A stretch of 33,369 nucleotides of DNA from an uncultured Thiothrix sp. (lineage in GTDB: Bacteria > Pseudomonadota > Gammaproteobacteria > Thiotrichales > Thiotrichaceae): NCBI RefSeq assembly GCF_937873765.1, contig NZ_CALMZC010000049.1, positions 1-33,369 on the forward strand, given 5' to 3'. Below the pieces are notes generated by a model. It was not told the DNA's origin. It saw nothing but the letters and a program-made list of their open reading frames with translations, and did not search any database. Below are positions 19,810 to 28,711 of the stretch, piece by piece. Each line of letters starts with the position of its first letter. Positions within the stretch are counted from its first letter, which is position 1. The translations under genes and the position numbers were made by a program.

Positions 19810-20991
19810 TTAAACCAACTCTACCGCCATAGCCGTAGCTTCACCCCCACCAATACACAGTGATGCAACACCTCGCTTTAAACCGCGTTGTTTGAGGGCT
19901 GATAATAGTGTCACTAAAATCCGCGCCCCCGATGCACCAATCGGATGCCCTAATGCGCAAGCACCGCCATGCACATTGACTTTATTGTGGGGAATATTGA
20001 GTTCTTTCATCGCTGCCATCGTAATTACGGCGAACGCTTCGTTGATTTCAAATAGATCAACTTCTGCCACTGTCCACTGCAATTGATCGAGTAGCTTTTG
20101 CATAGCGTAGACCGGCGCAGTGGTGAATAGTGCTGGTTTCTGGGCGTGAGTACTATGCCCTTTAATAATGGCTAGAGGTTTTAAACCACGCTTTTCTGCT
20201 TCAGATTGACGCATTAATACTAAGGCGGCAGCACCATCGGAAATAGAGCTTGAGTTAGCAGCTGTGACTGTACCGTCTTTGCGAAATGCGGGTTTTAAGC
20301 TAGGGATTTTATCAATGGCGGCTTTGTGCGGTTGCTCATCGGTGTCGATTTGTACTTCACCTTTACGTGATTTTACGGTGACAGGCACAATCTCATCTTT
20401 AAAAGCCCCAGTTTCAATCGCGGTTTTAGCACGGGTGAGTGAGGCAATGGCAAACTCGTCTTGAGCTTCACGAGTAAAACCAAACATATCCGCGCATTCT
20501 TCGGCGTAAGTGCCCATCAGACGCCCTTTATCATAGGCATCCTCTAGACCATCGAGGAACATATGATCTTCGACCTCACCGTGTCCCATCCGCAAGCCAG
20601 CGCGTGCTTTAGGCAATAGGTAAGGCGTATTAGTCATAGACTCCATGCCTCCTGCGACCATTATCTGATTAGTACCAGCCACTAATAAATCGTGAGCGAG
20701 CATAGTTGCCTTCATACCGGAACCACACATTTTGTTCACGGTAGTACAGCCTGCACTTAAGGGTAAATTCGCACCTAAGGCGGCTTGACGTGCTGGGGCT
20801 TGCCCTTGTCCTGCGGGTAATACACAGCCCATAATGACTTCTTGTACATCTTCAGTACTAATGCCAGCCCGCTCGACCGCGCCTTTAATGGCTACAGCGC
20901 CTAACTCGCCTGCGGTAAGATTAGCAAAATCACCTTGAAACCCACCCATAGGGGTACGTACTGCACTGACAATAACAATCGGATCACTCAT
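19810..20991 (-). CDS. Acetyl-CoA C-acetyltransferase (thiolase)
   Basis: A 393-aa biosynthetic-type (class II) thiolase. Cys89 in NKMCGSG takes the acyl group, His349 in CALGHPIGASG activates it and Cys379 in SLCIGGGEA acts as acid/base; these numbers match the classical tetrameric enzymes. NEAFAV is also present. In this operon it would process the acetoacetyl-CoA formed after the HMG-CoA lyase step, or cleave 2-methylacetoacetyl-CoA from isoleucine. It starts 11 bp after liuA. The poly-3-hydroxybutyrate route (PhaA) is an alternative, but no phaB or phaC is nearby. Confidence 0.93.
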   Translation of the reverse strand: MSDPIVIVSAVRTPMGGFQGDFANLTAGELGAVAIKGAVERAGISTEDVQEVIMGCVLPAGQGQAPARQAALGANLPLSAGCTTVNKMCGSGMKATMLAHDLLVAGTNQIMVAGGMESMTNTPYLLPKARAGLRMGHGEVEDHMFLDGLEDAYDKGRLMGTYAEECADMFGFTREAQDEFAIASLTRAKTAIETGAFKDEIVPVTVKSRKGEVQIDTDEQPHKAAIDKIPSLKPAFRKDGTVTAANSSSISDGAAALVLMRQSEAEKRGLKPLAIIKGHSTHAQKPALFTTAPVYAMQKLLDQLQWTVAEVDLFEINEAFAVITMAAMKELNIPHNKVNVHGGACALGHPIGASGARILVTLLSALKQRGLKRGVASLCIGGGEATAMAVELV

Positions 20992-21002
20992 TTCAGTACA
21001 CC

Positions 21003-22160
21003 CTATTTGGTTTCGTTAAACAGTTCGCGCCCAATCAACATACGGCGAATTTCAGAAGTACCCGCACCAATCTCATACAGCTTGGCATCGCGTAATAAGC
21101 GCCCTGTGGGGTACTCATTCATATAGCCATTGCCACCTAAAATTTGAATAGCATCGAGTGCCATTTGAGTAGCTTTTTCAGCGGAATATAAAATCGCACC
21201 TGCTGCATCTTTACGCGTTGTTTCGCCACGATCACACGCATTTCCCACAGCATATACATAGGCTTTGCAGGCATTAAGGGTAGTATACATATCCGCCATT
21301 TTGCCCTGAATCAGTTGGAACTCACCAATGCTTTGCCCAAACTGTTTACGCTCATGAATGTACGGAACCACTATATCCATACACGCTTGCATAATGCCTA
21401 ATGGTCCACCGGATAATACAGCACGCTCATAATCCAAGCCGCTCATTAACACGGCGGCGCCACGCCCAACTTGACCAAGTATATTTTCTTCAGGTACTTC
21501 TACATCCTCAAAGACAAGTTCACCCGTATTCGAGCCACGCATACCCAATTTGTCGAGCTTCTGGGCAACTTTAAAACCAAAGCTTTTTTCAACAATAAAA
21601 GTAGTCATACCTTTGGAACCTGCCTGTGGGTCAGTTTTGGCATACACCACAATCACATCCGCATCGGGACCATTGGTAATCCACATTTTTGTGCCATTGA
21701 GAATGTACTTATCGCCCTTTTTCTCGGCACGCATGCGCATACTCACCACGTCTGAGCCTGCATTGGGTTCAGACATGGCTAAAGCCCCAATATGTTCACC
21801 ACTAATCAGTTTGGTTAAGTACTTACGTTTCTGGGCATCAGTGCCATTGCGATTGATTTGATTCACGCAGAGATTGGAGTGCGCTCCATAGCTCAAGCCA
21901 ATGGAGGCCGAAGCACGGCTGATTTCTTCCATCGCAATCATGTGAGCCAAATAGCCCATACCACTACCGCCATACTCTTCGGGGACGGTAATCCCCAATA
22001 GACCCATTGCGCCCAATTTTGGCCAAAGTTGATTAGGAAATTCATTGGAGCGATCAGTTTCAGCGGCAAGGGGGGCGATTTCTTGGGCAGCGAAACTACG
22101 CACTGCTTCACGCAGCATATCAACCGTTTCGCCTAAAGCAAAATTCAGACTCGAACTCAT
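21003..22160 (-). CDS. liuA: Isovaleryl-CoA dehydrogenase
   Basis: A 385-aa FAD enzyme that oxidises isovaleryl-CoA to 3-methylcrotonyl-CoA, first step of the operon's pathway. The decisive mark is the displaced base: Glu245 in [14 protein letters not shown] is present, while the usual C-terminal Glu is replaced by Gly in [13 protein letters not shown], the pattern specific to isovaleryl-CoA dehydrogenase. [13 protein letters not shown] and [13 protein letters not shown] are the flavin/substrate blocks. A strong ribosome binding site (AGGAGGAGAGG) precedes the ATG, and the promoter with an internal palindrome lies 50-75 bp upstream. It is the first gene of the operon. Confidence 0.96.
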   Translation of the reverse strand: MSSSLNFALGETVDMLREAVRSFAAQEIAPLAAETDRSNEFPNQLWPKLGAMGLLGITVPEEYGGSGMGYLAHMIAMEEISRASASIGLSYGAHSNLCVNQINRNGTDAQKRKYLTKLISGEHIGALAMSEPNAGSDVVSMRMRAEKKGDKYILNGTKMWITNGPDADVIVVYAKTDPQAGSKGMTTFIVEKSFGFKVAQKLDKLGMRGSNTGELVFEDVEVPEENILGQVGRGAAVLMSGLDYERAVLSGGPLGIMQACMDIVVPYIHERKQFGQSIGEFQLIQGKMADMYTTLNACKAYVYAVGNACDRGETTRKDAAGAILYSAEKATQMALDAIQILGGNGYMNEYPTGRLLRDAKLYEIGAGTSEIRRMLIGRELFNETK

Positions 22161-22206
22161 AGTGCTAACCTCTCCTCCTAGGTTTAAGCAGGCAAATTAT
22201 TCGATG

Positions 22207-22235
22207 ATAGTAAATTACGTTTACGTAAACGTCAA
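22207..22235 (-). promoter_or_regulatory. Sigma70-like promoter of the liu operon
   Basis: On the minus strand TTGACG (22230-22235) and TACTAT (22207-22212) are 17 bp apart, a near-consensus arrangement. An alternative -10, TATCAT, ends 3 bp further on and would give a 20-bp spacer, the length favoured by MerR-type activators. Transcription would start near 22200, leaving about 40 nt before the liuA ATG. Confidence 0.6.
22217..22232. promoter_or_regulatory. Perfect 16-bp palindromic operator inside the liu promoter
   Basis: ACGTTTACGTAAACGT reads identically on both strands. It overlaps the last three bases of the -35 box and fills most of the spacer. Gammaproteobacterial branched-chain amino acid operons are commonly controlled by the MerR-family LiuR or the TetR-family LiuQ, and MerR proteins bind exactly here. 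The palindrome is seen; assignment to LiuR is inference, and no regulator gene is in the window. Confidence 0.6.
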
Positions 22236-22243
22236 TAAACATT

Positions 22244-22279
22244 AAAAAACTTACAACTGACTCTAGCAGAACCAGTTGT
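22244..22279 (-). terminator. Rho-independent terminator after the DUF1501 gene
   Basis: In minus-strand reading ACAACTG (22273-22279) pairs with CAGTTGT (22253-22259). Three further pairs (TCT/AGA) sit inside a small internal loop, and AAGTTTTTT follows at 22244-22252. It ends the lipoprotein-DUF1800-DUF1501 unit just 9 bp after the DUF1501 stop and directly before the liu promoter. Confidence 0.7.
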
Positions 22280-22287
22280 AGATTGTC

Positions 22288-23526
22288 TTAAGCGATAAAC
22301 TGACGCAGTTGCGGCGTATAACTCGGTATCAACTGGCTCATTGCCGTATTACCCAGATGCTTACTCAAAACCTCGGCGAAAATATCTCGGAAATCCACGC
22401 TATGCGCTAAATAGCGCTGCAAATATAACTTTTCTTTAGCTAAGCCCGGCCAAGTCCCATAAATGCCGCCTTTCACCCGTCCACCCACTGCAAACCAAGC
22501 CGCAGCATTGCCATGATCCGTACCACCGCTACCATTCTCCTCAGCGGTGCGGCCAAATTCGGTCATGGTCAAGACCAGCACATTTTGCATACTCGTACCT
22601 AAATCGGCGCAAAAAGCCGCAATACCATCCGCAAACACTTTTAATAAATTTGCTTGCGGCCCTGCAGCTCCCCCTTGACTGCTATGCGTATCCCAACCGC
22701 CTAAATCGATCATAGCCACCTCCAGTCCAACACCTTGCTTAATCAATTGAGCCGTTTGTTGCAATTGACTCCCAAACAGATTCACCGGATAGACCGCTCC
22801 ATTCGCGGGGCGATAAGCTTTGGGATCAATTTGGCGCGTTAAATCTAAATCGCGCAGTAAAGTCTGACCGGTTTGCTTTAAAAGCTTCGAGTAAGGATTA
22901 AGATCCTCTGGGTGTTGGGCATACACAGTATTTAGGCGCGAACTTAAGCGGATCTCTTCACTATCACTGACGCCTAAATCAAAGTTTGCCAAATCCTTAA
23001 GCGATGAAACCACCACACTACCCCGTAAGGCTTGCGCAAGCTCACTCCCAAACCCGACACCACGCATACCTGTACTATTGAGTGAGTTAGCTAAATGCCG
23101 ATTGAGCCAGCCATCTAAATCACTACGAATCGCAGCGCTTTCAATAAACTGTTGGCTATCAAAATGCGATAAGGAAGCTTGTGGATAATGCACGGCAGGA
23201 AACACAGCGACCTGCTGCTGTTGATACAGACGATGTAAACTTTGCATCGCCGGGTGCAAGCCAAAATAACCATTCAAATCCAAAGCCCCATTGGTTTGCC
23301 CGGCTGGAGCAATCGCAATACCGGGGCGTAAGCGGTAATAATCGGTATCCGCATAGGGCACAACTACATTTAAGCCATCACAGCCACCACGCTGAAAAAT
23401 CACCACTAAAGTTTTCGGGGCAGCAGCAGCTTGCGCTGTATTCAGGCGGAAAGAATCATCTAACAGCCAAGCACTCCCCGCGAAGGACGAGGAAAGCATT
23501 AGCTTCAAAAAGTCACGTCGTTGCAT
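22288..23526 (-). CDS. DUF1501 protein with Tat signal
   Basis: A 412-aa protein that opens with MQRRDFLKLML, a twin-arginine signal followed by a hydrophobic stretch and an Ala-rich cleavage region, so it is exported folded. Family wording: LVVIFQRGGCDGLNVVVPY, later GGWDTHS, and near the end VLTMTEFGRTAEENGSGGTDHG with the metal-ligand-like Asp and His residues of the alkaline phosphatase/sulfatase-like fold. DUF1501 proteins are usually encoded beside DUF1800 proteins, as here (the DUF1800 stop is 14 bp upstream). Enzymatic activity of the pair is unproven. The operon ends in a hairpin terminator. Confidence 0.92.
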   Translation of the reverse strand: MQRRDFLKLMLSSSFAGSAWLLDDSFRLNTAQAAAAPKTLVVIFQRGGCDGLNVVVPYADTDYYRLRPGIAIAPAGQTNGALDLNGYFGLHPAMQSLHRLYQQQQVAVFPAVHYPQASLSHFDSQQFIESAAIRSDLDGWLNRHLANSLNSTGMRGVGFGSELAQALRGSVVVSSLKDLANFDLGVSDSEEIRLSSRLNTVYAQHPEDLNPYSKLLKQTGQTLLRDLDLTRQIDPKAYRPANGAVYPVNLFGSQLQQTAQLIKQGVGLEVAMIDLGGWDTHSSQGGAAGPQANLLKVFADGIAAFCADLGTSMQNVLVLTMTEFGRTAEENGSGGTDHGNAAAWFAVGGRVKGGIYGTWPGLAKEKLYLQRYLAHSVDFRDIFAEVLSKHLGNTAMSQLIPSYTPQLRQFIA

Positions 23527-23540
23527 GGTCTTTATCCTTA

Positions 23541-26500
23541 TTATTGGTAGTTACATGCTGGATAACTAAGTAGCGTGGCTAACATGGCTTTTAAGCGTGT
23601 ATTGGCATTCGCGGCTTCTAAATCAAACGCCCCTTCTGCATTCAAAATATCAAAAGCCGTTTGCCACTCCACATTGCTGTATTGATTATTCATGAGCAAA
23701 TCAAAGCTTTCTGCCAAGATACTTTCTGTGGTCAACGCACCGCGATTCCGGAAGAAAGCAGCGGGGTCTAATTGAATGCCTGTGACACTGCCAGCGACTA
23801 AGCGATTCACAAAGCGAATACGTTCCTGCAATAAGCCCGTGCTAATCCAATCATCCCCCGTTTCTGACCAACCCGTAGGCACTGAATTCCGGTATAAATT
23901 TAAGCCCATGCGTTTGGTTTCCTCAACCAAACCCTTGGTACTGACTTGACCGGCAAAAGCACGCACAGCCGCAACCCCAAACTCTAGGGGAGTACGGAAT
24001 TTGCTATTAAAATGCTGCTCTACATTAAACTCTGGAGCAGTCAGAATCATGCGCAATACCTGAGCCATTTGATCCGGCTGGCTAGCGGTTTCAATAAAAG
24101 TCGCTGAGCAACGTTGCAGCAAAGCATCCACGGGTTTATCACTCACAAACAGAGTAATTAACTTAGAGCAGATATACTTTGCAGTGGCTGGATGACGAGC
24201 TAAGAAACGTAAAGCCTGTTCACCTTCATCGATACCACCACCTTTAATCGCTTGCCCCCAAAACACTTTATCCGCAGCATTATGCTGCTCAGGGTTAAAA
24301 TAGAAAGCATCATATTTGACTTGCCAACCAGTAAAAATCTCCGCTAAGGCTTCGACTTCGCGCTGTGAGTAGCCACCATTCACACCGACAGTATGCAACT
24401 CCAAGACTTCACGGGCATAGTTTTCATTAGCATTCGCCTTTACATTCGAGGTGTTGTCCAAGTACAGCAACATGGCTGGACTCTGTGCGCTGCTCAGCAA
24501 TAAGTTATAGAAATTCCCTAAAGCGTTCGCGCGGAAAACATCATTTTCTACTAATTCATACAGAAGCTTATTGCCAGTCTTATCCAAGTTGGTATTGAAA
24601 TGATTATCCCAGAACCAAGTCATCACCTCTTGCAACTGACGAGGGCTATTCACCATATGGAATAAAGTGTAAGCCTGTAAATCCTCAGGAGTCACCAGCG
24701 GTAAACTAGCCACTGCACTATCAAACGAAGGGGCTTGAATCTGACTCGGCTTTAATTGCGCTTCTAAGAAGGCATCAGCACCTACACTTCGTACTTCAGC
24801 CAATAAACTGGATGAAGCCCCAAATGTAATGCGGTTAACCAATTGACGAGTCTCCGCCGCTGCCCCAATCACCTTTAGACTAAGCGTTTGTGTAGATACT
24901 TTGCCACTCACATCCGTTGCAGTCAGAGCGAGTTTGAGCGTCTGCCCTGCAGTTAATTGACCATTCGGGATCACCCAAGCCCAATCACCTTGGCTACTAA
25001 GGGTTAAATTCTTAACAGCTAAGTTAGCCAGCCCCTGAGCTTGTGCAGTTAAACTTGCCACCCCAGTATCATCGCTGACCTGACCCTTGAGGATAAAGCC
25101 GGTTTTAACTACCTCATCACCCTCACGATGTGAGCTGATTTGAATAACCGGCAGGGCTTGATCTGCAATCACCTTAAATAGCGCTGTGCGCTCAGCACGA
25201 TTCCCAGCCTTATCCCAAGCCACTACGGTGACCTTCACTTCTTTACCCGCAACTAATAGATTAGCAGGTACTTTTGCCGACCAGTCACCCGTTAAAGGAT
25301 TCCATTCAGTCACTAAAGCTTGAGTATTGGCGTCGACGCTGACACTGGCGGCAAGTTCACGTACTGCCCAGTTGTCTAAAGCCGTTCCGGTCAGGGTAAA
25401 ACCACTAGTGCCTACCTCAGTTTGTTTCGGTGTCAGTATTTCTAAGCGTGGTAACTCAAAATCTAAGCGGCTTCCTTCTGCATCCAGTCGAATCCCAAAA
25501 TCGACCGCCCCCGTGCTGCTTACTAAGCGGCTATAATAATTGCGGCCTTGTTTGAAAGGATCTTGCGCAACCAACACATGGCGCTCTCCATTGCTTAAAG
25601 TTTCTAGGTCAAACAGCACTTGCCCTGCTGCATTGGTTTTACCGGCCTTTACCCACCATAAGCGATTGCTTGCATCCACACGGTAAGCATTTAGGCTTAT
25701 GTCTGACATCACAGTAGCCGTGGCTCGATTCGTCAAAGTAACGGGAATGCTACCCACTGGAAACTTCACTGCATAGTCGCCAGCCGCAAAACTAGCACTC
25801 TCCACACGTCCACCGTTATAGGGAGTCGCTACTAAAATAAAGCGGTTGCCCGTGACGGAGAAGGCTTCTGAATCAAGCTTAGCAAGTCCTTGGGCATCGG
25901 TATTAGCACTCGTTGTCCAGCCTTTCCAACGATTCACGCCATCTGCATCGAGTTTATAAGCCGTGACATTGATATTGGGTACTGCGGCTCCACTGAGGGC
26001 GTTCAGTAGATTCACTAATAGCAAACGTGTACCCACTAAAAAGGTGTATTGACCCCGTGCATTCAACACTTGGCTATCCCGATACCGCCCTGTGACTGGG
26101 CTAATGGCATTCAGACGATATTGTTTACCCTTATCTAAATCCGGCAAATCAATTCGCAATAACCCATTGCTATCAGTCGTTCCCTTGCCAATCCAAGTCG
26201 ATTTACCATCCGCAAGCTGCTCACGCACATGCACTTCTAAATTAGGCAACAGCGCCTGACTTGCCGCCGTGCCATCGCGCACGGTTACTACTAAGGAACC
26301 TACTAAGAAATCAACCGCACCACTCTGTGTATAAACAGGGCTAGTTGCCGTGAATTTGTTATAGACTGTAGCTTGTAAACGAATCGTGGCGCTTTCATTA
26401 TTGAGTTCTGCTAAATCAAAAGTCACTTTACCATTCGCATCGGTTTTTTGTTGCCCACGCCATTGTCGACTGCCATCGGCTAGCATGCGCCATGCCACCA

Positions 26501-27998
26501 CATCAACACCAACTAGGGCTTGTTGAGAATAAGCATCCTTTAAGGTAGCTACTAAGGGATTAGAACCAACAACAAATACTGAATCACCAGTGGCCTTGAG
26601 AACCGCACTGGTTTTATAGCTCTTAGTCAATGGACTCAGGGTTTGTAGATAAAACTGCCGCCCTTGCTCTAAACCCGGCAAATCAAGGCGCAATAAACCT
26701 TCCGTATCAGTTTTTGTGGTCGCAAGCCATTGTTCTGTACCATTCGTTAACTTTTCACGAACATAGACAGTATGATTTGCTAATGCTGGCTGATTCGCCA
26801 AAGTACCATCGACTACTTTAATGCGGTGATTGCCTAATTTCCAAACCTCACTGCCTGCTTGCATGATTAGCTTGGAACGCGCGGTAAATTGATTATAAGC
26901 ACTAGCGCGTAATTCGATTTTACCACCGGTGCTCAGCTCGGGTAAATCTAAAGCTAGTTCCCCATTAGTATTGGTAGTCGCCGCCGTGCGCCATTGATAC
27001 GCTCCCGTATCTAATAATTGATAGGCCGTGACATTGATGCCCACTAAATTCGCATTACTCACTGCATCACTGAGTTTAACCTTAAGTGGCAAAGAACCCA
27101 GTTTGAAAGTGAACTGTTCACCTTTTTGTAAGGCAGCACTAGTACGGTATTTATTGAAGGCTTTATCTTGGGCTAATAACACATATTTTTTACCCGCCAA
27201 AAGATTTAAACGCAGCACCCCTTGAGCATCAGTAGTGCCTTGACTCACCCACACTGAGCTGCCATCTGCTAATAATTCACGGACATGAATCAAGGTAGCT
27301 GCCAAGGCTGGCTGAGTAACTTGTGTGGCATCTAAGAGCTGGATACGCGTTTCACCCAGTGCAAATTCTGTTTCAGCTACTTTAGTGATCCACTCGCTCA
27401 CCCCACGGGTGGCATTAAATGCCGTCGCGGATAATTGCACTGGCCGCCCCTGAGAAAGCTGTGGAATATCAAACACCACTTTGCCATTCGCATCAGTGGT
27501 TTTTTGTGCAGCCCACACCAGTTTGCCATCCGGCTGTTTATACCAAGCCGTGATAGGCAGATTTGGCAACATGGTATTGGCTAAGGCATCTTTGACTGTC
27601 ACTCTCAATAAAGGTGAGCCGACTCGAAATAAGAAACTACCTGTGGCTTTGACTAACTCGCTGACTCGATAGTTACCATCAGACGGGCTAATCGCATACA
27701 ACTGATAATTACGCCCCGCCCCTAACCCCTCTAAAACGAAATTTGCTTTACCGACTGCATCCGTTTTCATCACGGTGCGCCAGACCGAAGAACCATCGGC
27801 TAAGATCTCACGCGCATGGACACTGGTATTTGCTAACATCTGATCATTAGCCGTGCCATCGACTAAGCTAACTTGCAAATTGGGGCTAAGACTGACGACG
27901 GCTTGACTCGTCAAGGGTAACAAGCTTAGGAATAAGCAAGCTAGCCACAAAGAAACGTGGCCTAGCCAACGCGATAGCAGGCAATGGGGGTTTGACAT
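23541..27998 (-). CDS. DUF1800 protein with a long N-terminal alternating beta-repeat region
   Basis: A 1485-aa exported protein. Residues 1-33 form a Sec signal peptide (LACLFLSLLPLTSQA). Residues about 34-845 hold nine carboxypeptidase-regulatory-like or Cna-B-like repeats of about 90-95 aa, in alternating A and B types. Residues 850-1050 hold two bacterial Ig-like domains (LTGTALDNWAVREL and LKGQVSDDTGVASL). The C-terminal DUF1800 domain begins near 1056 (LVNRITFGASSSLL) and shows NENYAREVLELHTVGVNGGY and FTGWQV. Most DUF1800 proteins are about 450-600 aa, so the N-terminal region is a large addition that would act as a stalk or matrix part outside the cell. It lies between a coiled-coil lipoprotein gene (51 bp upstream) and the DUF1501 gene (14 bp downstream). 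Confidence 0.92.
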   Translation of the reverse strand: MSNPHCLLSRWLGHVSLWLACLFLSLLPLTSQAVVSLSPNLQVSLVDGTANDQMLANTSVHAREILADGSSVWRTVMKTDAVGKANFVLEGLGAGRNYQLYAISPSDGNYRVSELVKATGSFLFRVGSPLLRVTVKDALANTMLPNLPITAWYKQPDGKLVWAAQKTTDANGKVVFDIPQLSQGRPVQLSATAFNATRGVSEWITKVAETEFALGETRIQLLDATQVTQPALAATLIHVRELLADGSSVWVSQGTTDAQGVLRLNLLAGKKYVLLAQDKAFNKYRTSAALQKGEQFTFKLGSLPLKVKLSDAVSNANLVGINVTAYQLLDTGAYQWRTAATTNTNGELALDLPELSTGGKIELRASAYNQFTARSKLIMQAGSEVWKLGNHRIKVVDGTLANQPALANHTVYVREKLTNGTEQWLATTKTDTEGLLRLDLPGLEQGRQFYLQTLSPLTKSYKTSAVLKATGDSVFVVGSNPLVATLKDAYSQQALVGVDVVAWRMLADGSRQWRGQQKTDANGKVTFDLAELNNESATIRLQATVYNKFTATSPVYTQSGAVDFLVGSLVVTVRDGTAASQALLPNLEVHVREQLADGKSTWIGKGTTDSNGLLRIDLPDLDKGKQYRLNAISPVTGRYRDSQVLNARGQYTFLVGTRLLLVNLLNALSGAAVPNINVTAYKLDADGVNRWKGWTTSANTDAQGLAKLDSEAFSVTGNRFILVATPYNGGRVESASFAAGDYAVKFPVGSIPVTLTNRATATVMSDISLNAYRVDASNRLWWVKAGKTNAAGQVLFDLETLSNGERHVLVAQDPFKQGRNYYSRLVSSTGAVDFGIRLDAEGSRLDFELPRLEILTPKQTEVGTSGFTLTGTALDNWAVRELAASVSVDANTQALVTEWNPLTGDWSAKVPANLLVAGKEVKVTVVAWDKAGNRAERTALFKVIADQALPVIQISSHREGDEVVKTGFILKGQVSDDTGVASLTAQAQGLANLAVKNLTLSSQGDWAWVIPNGQLTAGQTLKLALTATDVSGKVSTQTLSLKVIGAAAETRQLVNRITFGASSSLLAEVRSVGADAFLEAQLKPSQIQAPSFDSAVASLPLVTPEDLQAYTLFHMVNSPRQLQEVMTWFWDNHFNTNLDKTGNKLLYELVENDVFRANALGNFYNLLLSSAQSPAMLLYLDNTSNVKANANENYAREVLELHTVGVNGGYSQREVEALAEIFTGWQVKYDAFYFNPEQHNAADKVFWGQAIKGGGIDEGEQALRFLARHPATAKYICSKLITLFVSDKPVDALLQRCSATFIETASQPDQMAQVLRMILTAPEFNVEQHFNSKFRTPLEFGVAAVRAFAGQVSTKGLVEETKRMGLNLYRNSVPTGWSETGDDWISTGLLQERIRFVNRLVAGSVTGIQLDPAAFFRNRGALTTESILAESFDLLMNNQYSNVEWQTAFDILNAEGAFDLEAANANTRLKAMLATLLSYPACNYQ
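25460..27900 (-). repeat. Nine protein repeats of about 90-95 aa in alternating A-B order within the DUF1800 protein
   Basis: A repeats (1, 3, 5, 7) carry VHAREILADGSSVW, IHVRELLADGSSVW, VYVREKLTNGTEQW and VHVREQLADGKSTW and end near YRxS.VL.A.G. B repeats (2, 4, 6, 8) carry ITAWYKQPDGKLVW, VTAYQLLDTGAYQW, VVAWRMLADGSRQW and VTAYKLDADGVNRW, mostly followed by FDL.EL and a YN.FT-like stretch. Repeat 9 (LNAYRVDASNRLWW) is B-like. The repeating unit of duplication is therefore an A-B pair of about 185-190 aa. Boundaries are approximate. Confidence 0.8.
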
Positions 27999-28049
27999 GG
28001 CTCTAGCTCTTGTTATTAATCGTTGTAATATGCTTAGTCTAAATAGAAC

Positions 28050-28559
28050 TTAATGCTCTACCTGATTCGGCTTTAATTCAGCTATTTGCTTAGTATCTGC
28101 TTGCACTAGCTTGGCCTGCTGACACTCAGACTCTGCTTGCACTAAGCTATGTTCTATCTGGCTTAACTGCTGATCTTTCTGGCTGATTTGTTGCTCTAGC
28201 TGTTTAATTTGCTCACTCGTGCTATCAAGACTAGCTTGTTGCTGTAGATAAACTTGTTGTTCAGCTTTCAAAGCTTGGAGCTGCTCTGTTTTGCTACTCA
28301 ATTCAGCTTGCGACTGCGTTAAACTGGCTTCTGTTGTTTGTAGACGCTGTTGTAAGCTAGCTAATTCCGCCTGTAATGCTTGGAAATCGGGTACTGCTGG
28401 AGTGGGATGAGTATTGGACTCAGCCTTAATAAGGGTCGACTCAGTTGTCAATACAGAGGGGCTAGGATCAGATTTTTGTGCTAACTTGGTATCTTCACTC
28501 TGACAAGCCGTGAGTAAACTCAGGCTCAGCCCAGCGACTAAATAGGCTAATCGGGTCAT
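28050..28559 (-). CDS. Coiled-coil lipoprotein
   Basis: A 169-aa protein with lipobox LLTAC (lipidated Cys at 19). A Ser/Thr/Pro-rich linker (about 25-55) leads into a long Gln/Leu/Glu-rich coiled coil (about 58-150) with regular heptad-like leucines (LQALKAEQQVYLQQ, IKQLEQQISQKDQQL). No enzymatic domain. It is the first gene of a unit with the DUF1800 and DUF1501 genes, 51 bp upstream of the former, and may form a periplasmic spacer or scaffold for them; that role is inferred from position. It is divergent from the ClpP-like protease gene across 152 AT-rich bp that hold promoters for both; a weak candidate for this gene is TTGGAT-17 bp-TAATAA. Confidence 0.75.
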   Translation of the reverse strand: MTRLAYLVAGLSLSLLTACQSEDTKLAQKSDPSPSVLTTESTLIKAESNTHPTPAVPDFQALQAELASLQQRLQTTEASLTQSQAELSSKTEQLQALKAEQQVYLQQQASLDSTSEQIKQLEQQISQKDQQLSQIEHSLVQAESECQQAKLVQADTKQIAELKPNQVEH

Positions 28560-28711
28560 GGGGTTTGACTCTTAAAAGATTATTTTTATAAATGTTATTA
28601 ATAGATTAACACGCAACATCCAAAACACAACGACCGATCAGCGGAAAGCTTACAAACCCAGTAAGAAGGCCGTTGAGCTACCGATAAAATATTTAAAAAA
28701 TAGGATTAACT

